From: Siderastrea siderea
Taxonomy: Eukaryota; Cnidaria; Anthozoa; Scleractinia; Rhizangiidae
Length of the DNA stretch: 64,000 nucleotides
Direction: 5' to 3'
NCBI GenBank assembly: GCA_964030785.1
Contig: OZ034971.1
Location: 46,393,504 to 46,457,503, forward strand
In this document: in pieces, positions 32,816-44,999 of the stretch
How the letters are laid out: every line of letters starts with the position of its first letter
Position numbering within the stretch: position 1 is the stretch's first letter
The notes under the pieces: generated by a model
Database searches by the model: none
The model's input: the letters and a program-made list of their open reading frames with translations, nothing else
Told to the model about the DNA's origin: nothing
Position numbers and translations under genes: made by a program

Positions 32816-34209
32816 CTTTAAAGAACAAAAACAGTATGACTCCTTCCGATTCCGCTTTACAATGAAAATGATGAAGAGAGGGATTGCTGCAAAGACCAAT
32901 GGCTATCGATTCAATCTCGCATCTGTTTAATCACTTCTTATTCACTACAGACAAGCATGCCAGATTTCCACACTGCCTGAAGTAATTTTGTTCCCACAAT
33001 TTAACCAGAACATGCACTACCAACCTGCTTGGGAGCCACAATTTTTGCTCGGGCAACCGAGCTTAAAAACGCAGTTGGTGCAGAAAATTTCATTGCTCGT
33101 AATGCGCAGGGCCAGACGAAGTGTCTCTGGGACACGTAGTAATGCCGAGGTCATGTCGTTTGAAATCGAGGATCGGAAGCTCATATGATTCTATGCGTCA
33201 TATTATTCGGACATTTTTCGGGCTTCTCGCCAAGCAATCGGTCAACGCACGTAGAATTGAAAGTTACGTTTCAGTGATGTTTCAGCTGGGGGCGTTCGGG
33301 TTTCAAATCTACAATGAATTTTGAGAATTTTTACACTTGTCAGGATTTGCGAAGACCTTTTCTTGGGAAATTGGCACTAAGTTTCTCTTCGTGGGGAAAG
33401 TATTCACCTTATTGGCTACTCAGATTGAGGCCGATCAAGGAAAGAAATGAGCAGAAAACTTCATGCAGAAAGCTATTGCTGTTTCAAACTAATTCCAAGG
33501 GAGCGTGAAAACATGTAAGTCAATATTTGGCCAGAAAACCAGCATGTTAGAGCAATTTTGTCATTGTGCTGACTGAAAACAGTTTATCAATTGTGTGTTC
33601 TTGGCCCTGCGTGACGTATCTGTCCAGTTTAATTTGTGGTATTTTCTTTGGGTAATCTTTAAAATTCGATTTCGTCGTCTCTCGTCTCTCGTCTCTCGTC
33701 TCTCGATTTTATAGTCTGAAATTTATTAATTCCTATTAATTTTCCTGATTTTGTTTGGTTTAAGCATCAATTCACCCTTTGCTTAGGTTGGGTGGTTGAA
33801 TCGGAGTAAATGTTCATCCCAAAGGGAAGAGAGTTTGATATGCTCTCCTTTATCGCGTGGTTAGAAACTTAATTTCCAGATCGATAAGTCTTGTCGCTAC
33901 TAAATTATCGTTTTCAACCGACGTAAATTTCCTTGCCTGTCTTAGAGCGGGTGCGAAGTTTTGTATCACCTGACAATCAACCATTTGTTTAGCTCAACTA
34001 AGAAGCATGTTTTGAAATAAAAGATGTTAAAGTCATGGGAAAAGATTTAACTCTAGTCCATCTCTTTTCTTTCAACTTTAATTCGTAGCAGTATAAACAA
34101 CACACCGCTTTCCTTATCTACTTACATCACATATTTTGCCCGAGCTAAAAGCCACTATGGCTCTTGTTCTCTAAAGCTTTACAAACTTGACATGAAATGT
34201 AATCTTTAC

Positions 34210-34314
34210 CTTTCTCACTTGTTAATTTCATTCTCTTGGAATCCCAAAGAGAGGAATCCCTGACGGACCTTTTCTTGAGCGGTGCAGATACTGGTGCCTC
34301 ATCAACAGATGCAC
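34210..34314 (-). CDS. OTU gene, linker exon copy 4 (closest to OTU)
   Basis: 105 nt, acceptor CATGTACAG, donor AGAAAG|GTAAAG, phase 1 in and out. It encodes ASVDEAPVSAPLKKRSVRDS, then SLWDSKRMKLTSEK. It is homologous to the exons at 35371, 36956 and 37967 but two codons shorter and the most diverged. No fold expected; Ser/Lys/Asp-rich. Confidence 0.65.
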
Positions 34315-35370
34315 CTGTACATGTTCATGTAAAAATTAGCGCAACTCTATTTGCACGACTTAGAGATAAATATTGTGGTTCAAAATCTTCTTTAGTTTGA
34401 AAAATTTAAACCAGTTTAATTGTTATTTTGCTTTGTCGTAGATTATGGCAATGAATGTGAGACAAAGGAAAATAAAAATTAAACTGGTTTGAAATTTTTA
34501 AACCAAACAAAAATTTGAACCACAACATATACAACAATGGATGTATGGATGAAGGGGCGGACAGATGGATGGCTGGATGTTTGGTAGACTGCGAGCAGCC
34601 GTCCTATTTTCCTCAGATCCTACGCGCGAGTGGAAATGAATACATTATGCAAAATAGGGGTAAAAACGAGAGGGGAATGGGGGAGAGAGAGGAACCTCAC
34701 CTCGCCAAAATCAGGAGAAGAAAGAGACTGCTCGCAGTCTAGATGTTTGGATGCATATTACTGAATAAACGATACTCTGTCGTCAGTTGTCACTTATCCG
34801 GATGAAACAAACGCCCTGTCTTTTCACTGACAAGTCACTGACCGCAAACCAATTTTTACTGCCTATGCAGGATGAATCCTTTGGCGGTAAAGCCACAAAA
34901 AAAGGTGATTGAGAGGCATTTTTTGAAACAATATAACCTTGACAACGAGGAACTAATAATCACTCCCACACCTAACGGCAACTAAAAAAAAAAAAGAAAA
35001 ATTCCCTGACATTTCCCTGACCTAGAAAAAATTACGTTTTCTCGGACTTGTATTTGACCGTGGCAACCTTTGGCAGAGGTATCTTGCTTCCTCCATGATT
35101 CGGCATGTAAGATAAACTTTTGCAAGAAAAGAGCGATAAGGACGATCAAAGAATGTACAGAGGGTTCCTGAAGGGTCCCAAGTGTACATCATATATATGG
35201 CGGCAGGGAAAATAGGTTACCAAGTAACTGAAAATTAAGGCGACTAATAAAGTAATGACAGGCAAGTAAGGAATTTGTTTTCCTTTTTACAGTTTCCGAT
35301 CACTTTGTGCAGATCATGCGTTGAACTCAACTCCATAAGTGACTCTAAGCTCAATGACATGAAACATTAC

Positions 35371-35481
35371 CTGTATCTTCAGCATTTGTTGATTTGATTC
35401 GCTTGGAATCCCGAGGAGTAGAATCCATGAGTGACCCTTCCTTTGGAACTGAAGAAATTGGCATCTCATCAACAGATGCAC
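35371..35481 (-). CDS. OTU gene, linker exon copy 3
   Basis: 111 nt, acceptor CATGTACAG, donor GATACAG|GTAATG, phase 1 in and out. It encodes ASVDEMPISSVPKEGSLMDS, then TPRDSKRIKSTNAEDT. The flanking intron sequence is also shared with the other copies, so the duplication unit was exon plus intron. Confidence 0.7.
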
Positions 35482-35559
35482 CTGTACATGTACAAATTGT
35501 AGCAATTCTCTAGTTTGTATAATTATATTTATTATATATACAAGAGGTTTTATTGGAAA

Positions 35560-35870
35560 ATAGACCACTCGTAAAGTTCATACGAAACAACATCCGGGAC
35601 CCGAGTGGCGTATCCTCACTAGTGAGGATATCGATGACGTCATTTCCCGCTTTTACACTGTTGTTTGTGCAAAAATACTCTTGTCTATATAATAAAAAGA
35701 AAATTACACGGTGGCTTGCAGATACGAATTTTAGTTTCTCATGGTAAAACACAATATTTTACTCGCTGTGCTCGTTCGTAAAATATTGTTTTTGCCACTC
35801 GAAAATAACATTCATATCTTCGAGCCGCCGTGTAATATCCTCTACGTACAATGCAAACGAAGAAATACAA
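35560..35870. repeat. foldback repeat in OTU intron
   Basis: Contains the palindrome TATCCTCACTAGTGAGGATA and opposed arms ATTACACGGTGGCTTGCAGA and GCCGCCGTGTAATATCCTC, plus TTTTACTCGCTGTGCTCG. Overlapping ORFs on both strands here follow the repeat and are not genes. Confidence 0.6.
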
Positions 35871-36084
35871 GAAATATCACCTATATGGAACGGAGCAGGG
35901 TGGGGAGGGGTCATCATACAACAATAGGTGGATGGAATGGATAGATGAACGGCTGTGTCCGCAGCCTCTTCATAATCCATAGCTTGCTCCTCGTCCATCA
36001 AACGACGTAACGTATTCATGACTTCTTAAAGCAAAGGATCTTGTCTGAGACGACGAAACCACTTTAGATAACGGAATCCATGTT

Positions 36085-36510
36085 CTGGGTTGATCTCTGA
36101 GTTACTGTCAGCTGCTCCCCGATAGTCTCCTAATTAGCTGCTTTGAGTTAACCGAGTTACACCAAGCTGCTCGCTTAGCTCCTTCAAGTTACACCAGGAT
36201 TGCTCTCCCAGCCACTCTGACTTACTTTGAGCTACTGTCTGAGTTACTCTAAGCTGCTCTAAGCTGTCAGGGTGACTCTCTGCTGCTCTCGTAGCTGCTC
36301 TGAGTTACTCTGAGCTGCCCTAAGTTGCTCTCGGTGCCACTCCAAGTTACTCAGAGCTGTTCGGAGTCACTCAGAGCTGCTCCGAGCTACTCTGACTTAC
36401 TGTCTAAGCTCCTCTGAAATACTCTTAGCTGACTGAGCCACTCTGGGTGGATTTGAGCTGCTCTAGGTTGTTCATTTAAGTGCTCCAAGGTACTCCGCGT
36501 TTCTCTGCTA
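36085..36510. repeat. GAGCTGCTC/GAGTTACTC minisatellite
   Basis: About 425 bp built from variants of CTCTGAGTTACTCTGAGCTG, with units near 10-21 bp, inside an OTU-gene intron. The alternation of AGCTGCTC and AGTTACTC gives many short inverted motifs. No coding role is suggested. Confidence 0.85.
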
Positions 36511-36955
36511 CATTAACCTGGGTCTGTAAAGTTTAACCTTCTTTGGGCAAGCCAGGGGATTTCTGTTGTAAATACTGGTAAAGTAAAACGGATTTAGGGA
36601 TATCGTCTTATAACACGGTACAGACTCCTCCTCCCGCAATGAGAAAATAAAAAGGAGTGGGAGGGGGTATCTCCATTCACAAACAACCATGTGATGCAAG
36701 CCGTCTCCTCCTCCCCTTCATTAAGATATGGATTCGCGCCAATTGGAGTGTGAAAGGCGGGAAAGCATGGCAAAAGCGATCAAAACAACACAAGGGGATC
36801 CAACTACCATTGCTGATTCCATTAAAAGTTTTTCCTTTTTCACAGCATTCAACCACTGCAAAGGTCATGCGTTCAACTAAACTCTAACAGGGACTCAATG
36901 TTTAAAAATTTCATTCTCTTGGGAGTTTAAGAACATACTTAATACAAAATTTTAC

Positions 36956-37066
36956 CTTTGTCCTCCACGCTCGCTAAATTGATTTGTTTGGAATCCTGAG
37001 CAGCAGAATCCATGAGTGACCCTCCTTTGGGAGTTTCAGATATTGGCATCTCATCAACACATGCAC
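36956..37066 (-). CDS. OTU gene, linker exon copy 2
   Basis: 111 nt, acceptor GCACGTGCAG, donor GACAAAG|GTAAAA, phase 1 in and out. It encodes ACVDEMPISETPKGGSLMDS, then AAQDSKQINLASVEDK. Same pattern as copies 1 and 3. Confidence 0.7.
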
Positions 37067-37504
37067 CTGCACGTGCACAAATTATAACAACTCTCTACTT
37101 TGCAAGACCTGGATATACAACTTAGGTATACAAAGGTGGATGGGATCCCTGGATGTACGTAACTGAATAAATGACGCTCTGTGATAAGAAGATTCTTGTT
37201 TTCTCTATGTATTGTTTTAGCATGTATATGTAAAATGTTGTTTTTTTTTGCAAAGAAAGAACCAAAGATGACCAAAAAGACTAATGAAAAAACAACAGGC
37301 AGAGTGCAAAACAACTCAGAAGTGTTGAATTTGTTTTCTTTTTACATAGCATCTAACTTCTGTGTGAAATCTTATCGACAGATGCACCTGTGCATGTACA
37401 ACGTATAAGAACTTGTTACTCTGCGCAACTTAGATACACAGTGAAAGTGAAATACATGAAATATCAGATATATAAAACCGTGGGAGGAGGGAAAAAATTA
37501 GCTG

Positions 37505-37545
37505 TCCAATGGTGGATGGGTGGATGGATGGATGGAACAACGCTG
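37505..37545. repeat. GGAT microsatellite
   Basis: A short GGTGGATGGGTGGATGGATG tract in the intron; a related GGATG tract recurs at about 34536-34575 and 37137, at comparable places between duplicated exons, supporting exon-plus-intron duplication. Confidence 0.75.
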
Positions 37546-37966
37546 GACAGACAGATGGAAGGGGGCATGGATTGATACAACTGAACAAATGATATTCTAT
37601 GGTGAAAGGATTCATGCTTAGTCTATGTTTTGGCATGCAATATAACCTTTTTCAAGGAACCAGCCGATTTCCTGGTTTCAGGCAAGGCTTGGGCAATGAA
37701 AAAATGTTCACAGGTTTTGTCCAGGAGTTATCTGTGTTGCAAGTACATAGAGTGGTTCGTATGCTGGCAGGGTAAACAGATGACCAGGTAACTGGAAATA
37801 AAAGCAACTAATATAGCACTTAGGACAGTGCAAAACAACTCGGATATGTCAGAAGTTTTTCTTTGTCACCCAACAACTGCGTAAAGGTTATGGGTTATGT
37901 GACTCGAGTTTTTCTTGAGTTTTTCGCTCTTGACAACTTAAAAACATATTTAACATGAAATGTTAC

Positions 37967-38077
37967 CTGTACCCTCCACACTTGTTAATTTTATTTGCTT
38001 CCAATCCTGTGAAGCGGAATCCACCAATGACCCTCTCTTAGACGTTGAACATATTCGCATCTCATCAACAGATGCAC
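37967..38077 (-). CDS. OTU gene, linker exon copy 1 (most upstream seen)
   Basis: 111 nt, acceptor AAACCCACAG, donor GTACAG|GTAACA, phase 1 in and out. It encodes ASVDEMRICSTSKRGSLVDS, then ASQDWKQIKLTSVEGT. The first exon of the gene lies further upstream and was not found, so the N-terminal domain of this protein is unknown. Confidence 0.65.
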
Positions 38078-40328
38078 CTGTGGGTTTACAAACAGATTTC
38101 CATTTTGCACAAATTAGGTATCAGATGATGGAGGGATGGATGAACATAACTATATAAATGACACTCTGCGATCACAGGTTTCTTTACTTTTTTATGTATT
38201 GGTGTGCAAGAGAAACTTTTGTAGGGAACCGATCTATTTCCTGGTGTCAAGCCAAGCTAGGGCAATCAAAGAAGATGCAAAAGTTATGCCTATGGTTCTC
38301 TTGTCTCTTGGAGCAACATGCTTATAGAATGAGCCAGATATCAACAACTACCCTCCTAGCAATTATTTTTTTTCATTTTTAGCCTAGGTTAGGTTCCACC
38401 ATTTAAGAGAGATAATTTATCTTGTGGGTGTAAAATGCCGACATTCGAGACTCATCAAAACGCCGAGACTCGTGAATAATAATTTAAGTGTAAGACCTGA
38501 TATTTCTTTTAAATTCTTTCCCAAAACGTAAAGAGGAAGTTCGATGTAAAAGGGCCTTGACCCAGCCACTAATAGCTCAGTTGTCAATCAGCCTCGGTAG
38601 AGTGCACATCTGCGATAACTGTCAACACGGGAGACGACAATAACATTCATTTGACGTATGAGACGAGAGTCTCGCTAGGACAAAGAACATAGAAGTTACA
38701 TTCGGTTCACGAGTTTTTCTTTACATCCGACAAAACAAGTACGATAAACGTGAACCTAGTGCTAGCTGGCTAAAAAAAGGCTGAGCTAAACTTAAACAGT
38801 ACGAAGTCGAAGCCTGTAAGGTAATTACAAAGCACGCGCCAGAGACTGAAATTGTAAAGCTTACGCCTACACTGTACACTGGCTGGCACCTAGTGTGAAA
38901 AACAGTATAAATAATCAAGCAGTTGTCAGAGGATGGCGGCAATTTCAAACTGCTATCGATTCAATCAGTAAATTTTATTACATATTTCTTGCTGAATACG
39001 TTGGAATAGATGATAGATGTAGACAAAGAGGGAACCGTCTTTATTTAGCCTGTTTATAGCTCACACGACTCCTTAATCGTTCTAACCGTCTTCGTCCACC
39101 TATTGCAACTGGGCCGTGAAATGGGGGAGGGCTTGTTGTTTTATGCCAGAACGTCCTGTTGTGTGGCAGAAAATTGGAGATGAGTAAGAACAAAAGTACT
39201 TCAAAAGCGTCACTGGATGCTTTTGGACTAGCTTAAAGACTAACGCAAAAATTATTTTTCCTGACAGCCTTCTCAGCCTCCTCTAACGCAAGATTTGCCT
39301 GACACCGAGATCCATTTTTATTTCAAAGTGAGGTTTCAAGAAAGTCCGTCATTCTTGGAGATGTTTAATTCCACGTTATCGCATTCACATAAATTAGAAT
39401 GTGTTCACAACAATGGACTATAGAAAATTTACAATGTTGTGTAGTAAGATGCCACGATCTTTTTGCTGGACCAATCTGCACCCCATCCTTTCAAAAGATT
39501 TAAATACAGTGAAAATGTAATATCTTCCTCGAGGTGTCATTATCCGTAAAATAGAATGCTAGGAGATTTAATAACGTTGTGGTTTCCTAACCTCCCAGCA
39601 TTATTAATCAAAGAAGAAGTTAAAACAATCACCAAATGAACACCCTGTTTTTGCCCGGTTAAATTTAAGACCAGAACATACCAAACATGATACTAAATGG
39701 TCATTTACGCTACACAAAAATTAGAGTCAGGCCCGTGAAAAAAGTAATGGAGAGGAATACATTGGTTGGAATGTACTTACACAAATATTTTTAAAGGTTG
39801 GACCAAACATCTGGAATTCCTTGCTCCCAGATATCCGAAACGTATCAAAAGTTAAAAATTGACGACTATTTTGGAATCACCGAGGTCATCAAATTCAATG
39901 AACTATACATCAGCTCCTCAATATTTATGCTCATTTTTTACATCTTTCACATCGTAAATATTACTTTAAAAATTGGTACTATAATTAAAATAATCTTACT
40001 ACTTCTACGTTATTAATATTTATTCGTGTTTAGTGCTGAACCATACATAACTTTCCAATCACGTTACGGCTATTTTTACCATAGAATAAAAAAGGCTGTT
40101 TTAATTGACTAATAATTGAAGTGTGATGTAACGGTCTAGCCCACTAAGTCCTCCAATTTACCAGGGTTCTACAGTAAGCACTTCCACTGTCTCCACGGAG
40201 TCTTTTTTATTTGCGGGTGGAAGCTATATCGTAAGTTTCGAAAATATCAATAAATGTTGTTCTTGCTGTTGTTTATATTATGTCGAGACATAACTAGGAG
40301 ACAAGTGTCTCAAGGACTGACATGGAAC
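38078..40328. other. stretch without supported exon
   Basis: May include upstream introns of the OTU gene. TAGCTCAGTTG at about 38573 resembles a pol III A box but no B box follows. The rest is featureless. Confidence 0.4.
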
Positions 40329-40789
40329 TTGTCATTGTGCAGTGCACAGACCTTAGTCACGCAGCCAAGCATGTCCAAGACTCACCACTTGTTAAAGTCG
40401 TGAAAGTGGTGATTCAACTCTTACGAGTCGTACGAGTCATAAAACAATGGTTACAATTGGTTCCATTGGTTCAAGTCGTGATGTGGTATCTTTCAGTGAA
40501 ATAAAATGAAGTGTTATTTCTCGTTTATGTGGTGAAACTGTCTCTCATTAAGGAAGGGCCCAAGTCAACTCGTAAGAGTTGTACAAGTCGTGCAACTGGT
40601 GAAACTGCATCTCATAACTACAGTATTAAACCCGCCAAGTCCTTGTTCTGCAAGCCAACAAATTGCACGCGGAAGCGTATCGCACAAGACGTCAAGCAAG
40701 AGCTAGACGACTTTAAGCGGATGAGTGCCAAAGCAAACAGAACAACGAGCTTATGCAAGTATCACTATGCCTCGTTCTATTAAGCGCGT

Positions 40790-41230
40790 GACCCCAGAAT
40801 ATACGAAACACACCAAACACTGAGCCCATGTTATGCCCAAAACAAGAGGGACGCCGGAACAAACAAAACACTGAGCCCATGCACGCATGACTATGCCTCG
40901 TTCTTTTTAGCGTATGACCCCAAAACATACACTTTTATGAAACAAACCGAACACTGAGCCCATGCTAGTATTTGTATGGCCAAAACATGAGAGGCGCCGG
41001 AGCAAACAAAACACTGAGCCCATGCAAGTATGACTGCACCCCGTTAATTAAGCGTGTTACCCCAGAACGTACGCTTTTATGAACCAAACCGAACATAGCT
41101 AATGCGAGTATGAGTAAGCCTAAAACATGAGAGGCGCTCGAAACAAACAAAACACAGACACCATGCAAATATGACCATGCCTCCTTCTTTAAGCGTGTGC
41201 CCCAAAAACATTCGCTTTTGGGGAGGTGCA
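40790..41230. repeat. minisatellite of about 60-130 bp units
   Basis: Recurring AACACTGAGCCCATGC, TATGACTATGCCTCGTTC and AAGCGTGTGACCCCA blocks, alternating with AAAACATGAGAGGCGC. About four imperfect long units, inside the large TIR element. Confidence 0.8.
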
Positions 41231-41835
41231 AATTCGCTACATCCAGTGTTTCCTTTGGTTCAACTTTGACTATTAGACAGTAATTGTTAGATATTGTTTC
41301 GTGGGTTAAGTAAAAGAACTCTAACTAAACGTGTGTCCATTGCAATTAATCCACTTCACAATCACACACATGTAGCTTACGACGAGTCCTTTGCAATTGG
41401 GTAACGAGTGCTGCATACCGCGCGACTACATAGGCGCCATTCAACTGCCTCCACTACCGCGAAACTAGAGTATAGCACGCCAGCCGGATAATTCCACTAG
41501 ATAAAACATTAAAATGCATATTTTATGACCTGTCATGCCAACGTTTACCTAAAATTTATTTCAGAATAATTAACAACCCAATGAACGCTCCATTGACACA
41601 TTCACTTCCTAAATTGCTTCTTCCCATTTCCGTTCGATATATCGATATTCTATTCGGATCACGAATGTTAGACTGCGGAATAGTCATTTATTTCTATTAA
41701 ACACTCATGGAAAAGTTACTAATCGCTGAAGCCCGAAATCTCATATGCCGACAAGCCCCCGCCAACTGTTTTCATTCAAAAAACAATCAACAAATGTATG
41801 TATGCAAATTTCTGTAGCCGACTTTGAATAATTAA

Positions 41836-42236
41836 GACGATTTCCGCTCAACGTTCGAGCAGTAAGTGCAAAAATTAAGTTACCAAAAAAATACTTGCAG
41901 CACTGTCACATTTTGAGAACAGATAAGAAGAACTTATCGTTACTTTTGCTCCCAAGCTTACCCCGCGAGAGAAAATTGGATTTGAAGTTATCCATATTTC
42001 AATTAAAAAGACGCTTCATGTCAGTTCAAAACAAAATGGCGCCCGTTTTTAGCATACTTTTAAGAGATTTGAAATTAATTTTCTTGAGAATGCTTGAGAA
42101 TTTCATCGCGGGGTCACTTGGGCAAGTGAACTAGAGTGAGATGTTTCAAATAGCATTTAAAATGTTACCGTGCTATGAGTAGTTTTTTGGTAAATATTTT
42201 TTGCACTTATTGCTCGAACGTTGAGCGGAATCCGTC
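41836..42236. mobile_element. 401 bp MITE with TTAA target duplication
   Basis: TIRs GACGATTTCCGCTCAACGTT and AACGTTGAGCGGAATCCGTC, extending over GCTCGAAC and AAGTGCAAAAA. TTAA at 41832-41835 and 42237-42240. It is nested in the 2.8 kb TIR element. Confidence 0.85.
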
Positions 42237-42339
42237 TTAAATCTTCAATTCAAAACCATCAAACTCAAAGTCAAATGGCTCACGTATTGCGTATAGCAAA
42301 ACTGTGTGGCGATTCGTAGGAGTTGACTACGGCCCTTCC

Positions 42340-42960
42340 TCAGTGCGATGCAGTCTCACCAGTTCTACTACAAGTTGATTAGAACTCTCCTTCTTAACTC
42401 TACTCAAACTCTAAGAGTCCATAATGAGATACAGTTTTACCAGTTGCACGACTTGTATGAGTCGTGCTAGTTGAATGTTCCCCTTCCTCACAGCTCTACC
42501 GGACTGTAAGTAAGAGTAATGACAGCAGTTTCACCAGTTGCACGACTTGTATGAGTCATATGAGTTGAAAGCACCCCTTCCTCACAGCCCTACCGGACTG
42601 TAAGTGACAGTAATCATATGCAATTTTACCACTTGAACAATCCGTACGAGTCGTACGAGTTGAAAAGACCCCCTTCCTCACAGCCCTACTGTACTGTAAG
42701 TGTCAATAATGATATGCAATTTCACCAGTTGAATTAATCATACAAGTTTACCTCCTTCCTCACAGCTTAACTGGACTGTAAGTGTCAGTAATAATATGCA
42801 ATTTCACCAGTTACACGACTCAAACGAGTTGAAAGGACCCCCTTCTCAATGATGATATGCAGTTTTACCACTTGAACGACTCGTTCGAGTCGCACGAGTT
42901 GACTAGGGCCCTTCCTTGAAACAACGCTCAAATTCTAAGTGTCTATAATGATATTCAAAG
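42340..42960. repeat. tandem repeat of about 80-97 bp
   Basis: Units contain CCCTTCCTCACAGC, TACCGGACTGTAAGTG, TAATGATATGCA, TTTCACCAGTTGCACGACT and CGAGTCGTACGAGTTG. The CCTTCCTCACAGC block occurs at about 42481, 42577, 42671 and 42751, with degenerate copies beyond. Confidence 0.85.
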
Positions 42961-43133
42961 GTACCAACAGCTACCTCATGCTATTAAACTGAAACGTCTC
43001 ACATTCACTGCTTCACCACTTGTACGACTCATACGAGTTGTACCACTCGAATCTTCACTTTCACGACTTGAACAAGTGGTGAGTATTGGACAACTTGTCA
43101 CGCAGGAGTGTGCACACAGTGCATTGAAACGGC

Positions 43134-44995
43134 AAAACTGGTTTCAGATTTTTTTTTCTGTTTCGGGATCATGAGCAGAAAAAAAGGGAAAAACTCAAAG
43201 CACCTGGGCCTGTAAACATTAATAAAGAAAAGTTAATCACTGTTTACATAAATCAAAAAATGCGGCCTCTTCTTTTTCTAACAGGTCCAAGGTCGTCGGT
43301 CGTGTCTTGAATTTGCTTTAAAAAATAGCTTTGAGTGCCACCCACCTGAGGGGTGTATCTGTCGAGCTGTTTTCTTATTAAAAAAGGACACTGGGTGTGC
43401 ATCGTCAATTACTACATTTGAGCTTTCAATGTTTAATCATTTAAGCACTATTGCGTCTCTTCATTTGGTAATCATTTCAACGTTGCATCCCAAATGACAT
43501 CTTCCACATTCAATGTCGGATTGCACACCCTATTCTATGTTACACATACACTTCGATATTGCACACCTAATATTTTCAAACACACCCAATCATCGCGCAG
43601 AATGCCTATTGTTCTTCCAGTTCAAGAAAGTTTGTAGATCTGTCACATCGCTCGTTATTATTCATAGTCGCTTAGAAATAACTTAATTCATTGGCTGCCA
43701 TAAACGCACAGCGATGCTCATTATCATGTTGTAGCCGACAAACTAAACAATGAAAGGAGTGCGCTATTGTTTAACCTTTTGTTTCGTAAAATGGAACATA
43801 TGCGCATATTTCGCGTAGAACATTTCATACAAACGGTTTTCCATTTTGATCCAGTATTGCATGGGCATTTTAGAATGGTTTCGTCTGAGCAAAACTTACA
43901 ACACAGAAAGAAAGCCACGTCGAATCATCATTGCGAGAGCAAGATGATTGTGTCGTAAATAAATTCAGCATTTCGCTTGTTGTCTGTGGTTTGCGTGCGC
44001 AAGCGGCAGACACTGTAACGCTTTGCTTCTGTCTTTGGGGGCTTTTTAACATTTATGTAAAACAAAACAGCGGGTAAGTGAGCTTACATTCCCTAACAGA
44101 GCCAAAAATCTAAACCTGGATCGTGGTCAGCGATCGTAGCGAACATAAGGATATGCGACACACAAGCGGTTCCGTGATTGCATCTATTACCAACATTCGT
44201 TAGTTTATAGACTGACTGCGATCAGTGCGCCTTTTTTCTTAGCAATCGTATACAGCGACCGAACAGAAACCATTTCTTGAGGCTTTGAATTCCTTTGTGT
44301 TCTCTCTTTGCTAAAAGAAAATCTTTTGTCTAATAAGCGATATCCATTGGTGCATTTTCGTTTTCCTCGTTCATCTTGTGGTCTGATCGGCACGTAAAAC
44401 ATGAATAAATCAGCTGGTGCACCGAGATCAGTTTCAAAGTTCGCGGCAACTGATTTGTTAATGAGACATTTTACATCTGAGCAGTTTTGTTGAATAGAGT
44501 ATTGCCATGGTCTTGACAACCATTGTTATTCAGTTGTGGGCTTCAGAACAATAGCTCTCCCGGGCAAGACGCGCCATTTTGGAACTTATTCAAACTTAAA
44601 ATTTTAAAACTGAAAGGGATAGTGGTTCTTGTTCACCAATTTTCAAAGTTTAAACGGATTCTGTTCAAGAAAAGATCAATCTTCCATTTGCCGTGCGTGG
44701 AAATTTGGAAGTCGGTGTAAGTTTCAAGAAAATCGCTGTTGTAAGTGGCTTCCATACGAAAAAGGCCCGTTTCTTTGGCATTTTCAAGTGCAAAGGGATA
44801 GTCTTTAAACTTTGTAAAACTCGTTCGTTTAAAGATAAAATGACAGACACGGCATTCCTCTTCAAAAAGCCGAGCGTGGATTTTTCAGTAATGACTTCTG
44901 GAAATCAGAAAAGCGAATTTTACCAACGCTACTAAGCCAATTTAGCCCCTTTCTTCTCTTACCACAGGACACCCAAGGATAATATTTGAATATCA
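43134..44995. other. stretch without supported gene
   Basis: A minus frame at 44205-44519 is open for 104 codons (QDERGKRKCTNGYRLLDKRF) but has no recognisable domain, splice context or repeat match. It is recorded here as an unassigned ORF of low support. Frames on both strands at 44665-44935 overlap and are dismissed. Confidence 0.35.
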
Positions 44996-44999
44996 TTAA

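Larger units (their letters stand above)
40329..43133. mobile_element. 2.8 kb TIR element with direct and inverted subrepeats
   Basis: The left arm (from about 40329) and right arm (to about 43133) are inverted copies: CACCACTTGTTAAAGTCGTG on the left and CACGACTTGAACAAGTGGTG on the right are complementary, and the match spans at least 120 bp. ACGAGTCGTACGAGT-type motifs recur through both subterminal regions. No transposase is recognised; the frame at 40511-40783 has no known domain. It resembles a large non-autonomous TIR element whose superfamily is not determined. Confidence 0.7.

Noticed and set aside
38565..38640. tRNA gene suggested by TAGCTCAGTTG
   Set aside because: The A-box-like motif is interrupted and no B box follows at the right distance.
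44205..44519. Minus ORF of 104 codons as a gene
   Set aside because: Open but without recognisable domain, conserved motif or splice context; noted only as unassigned.
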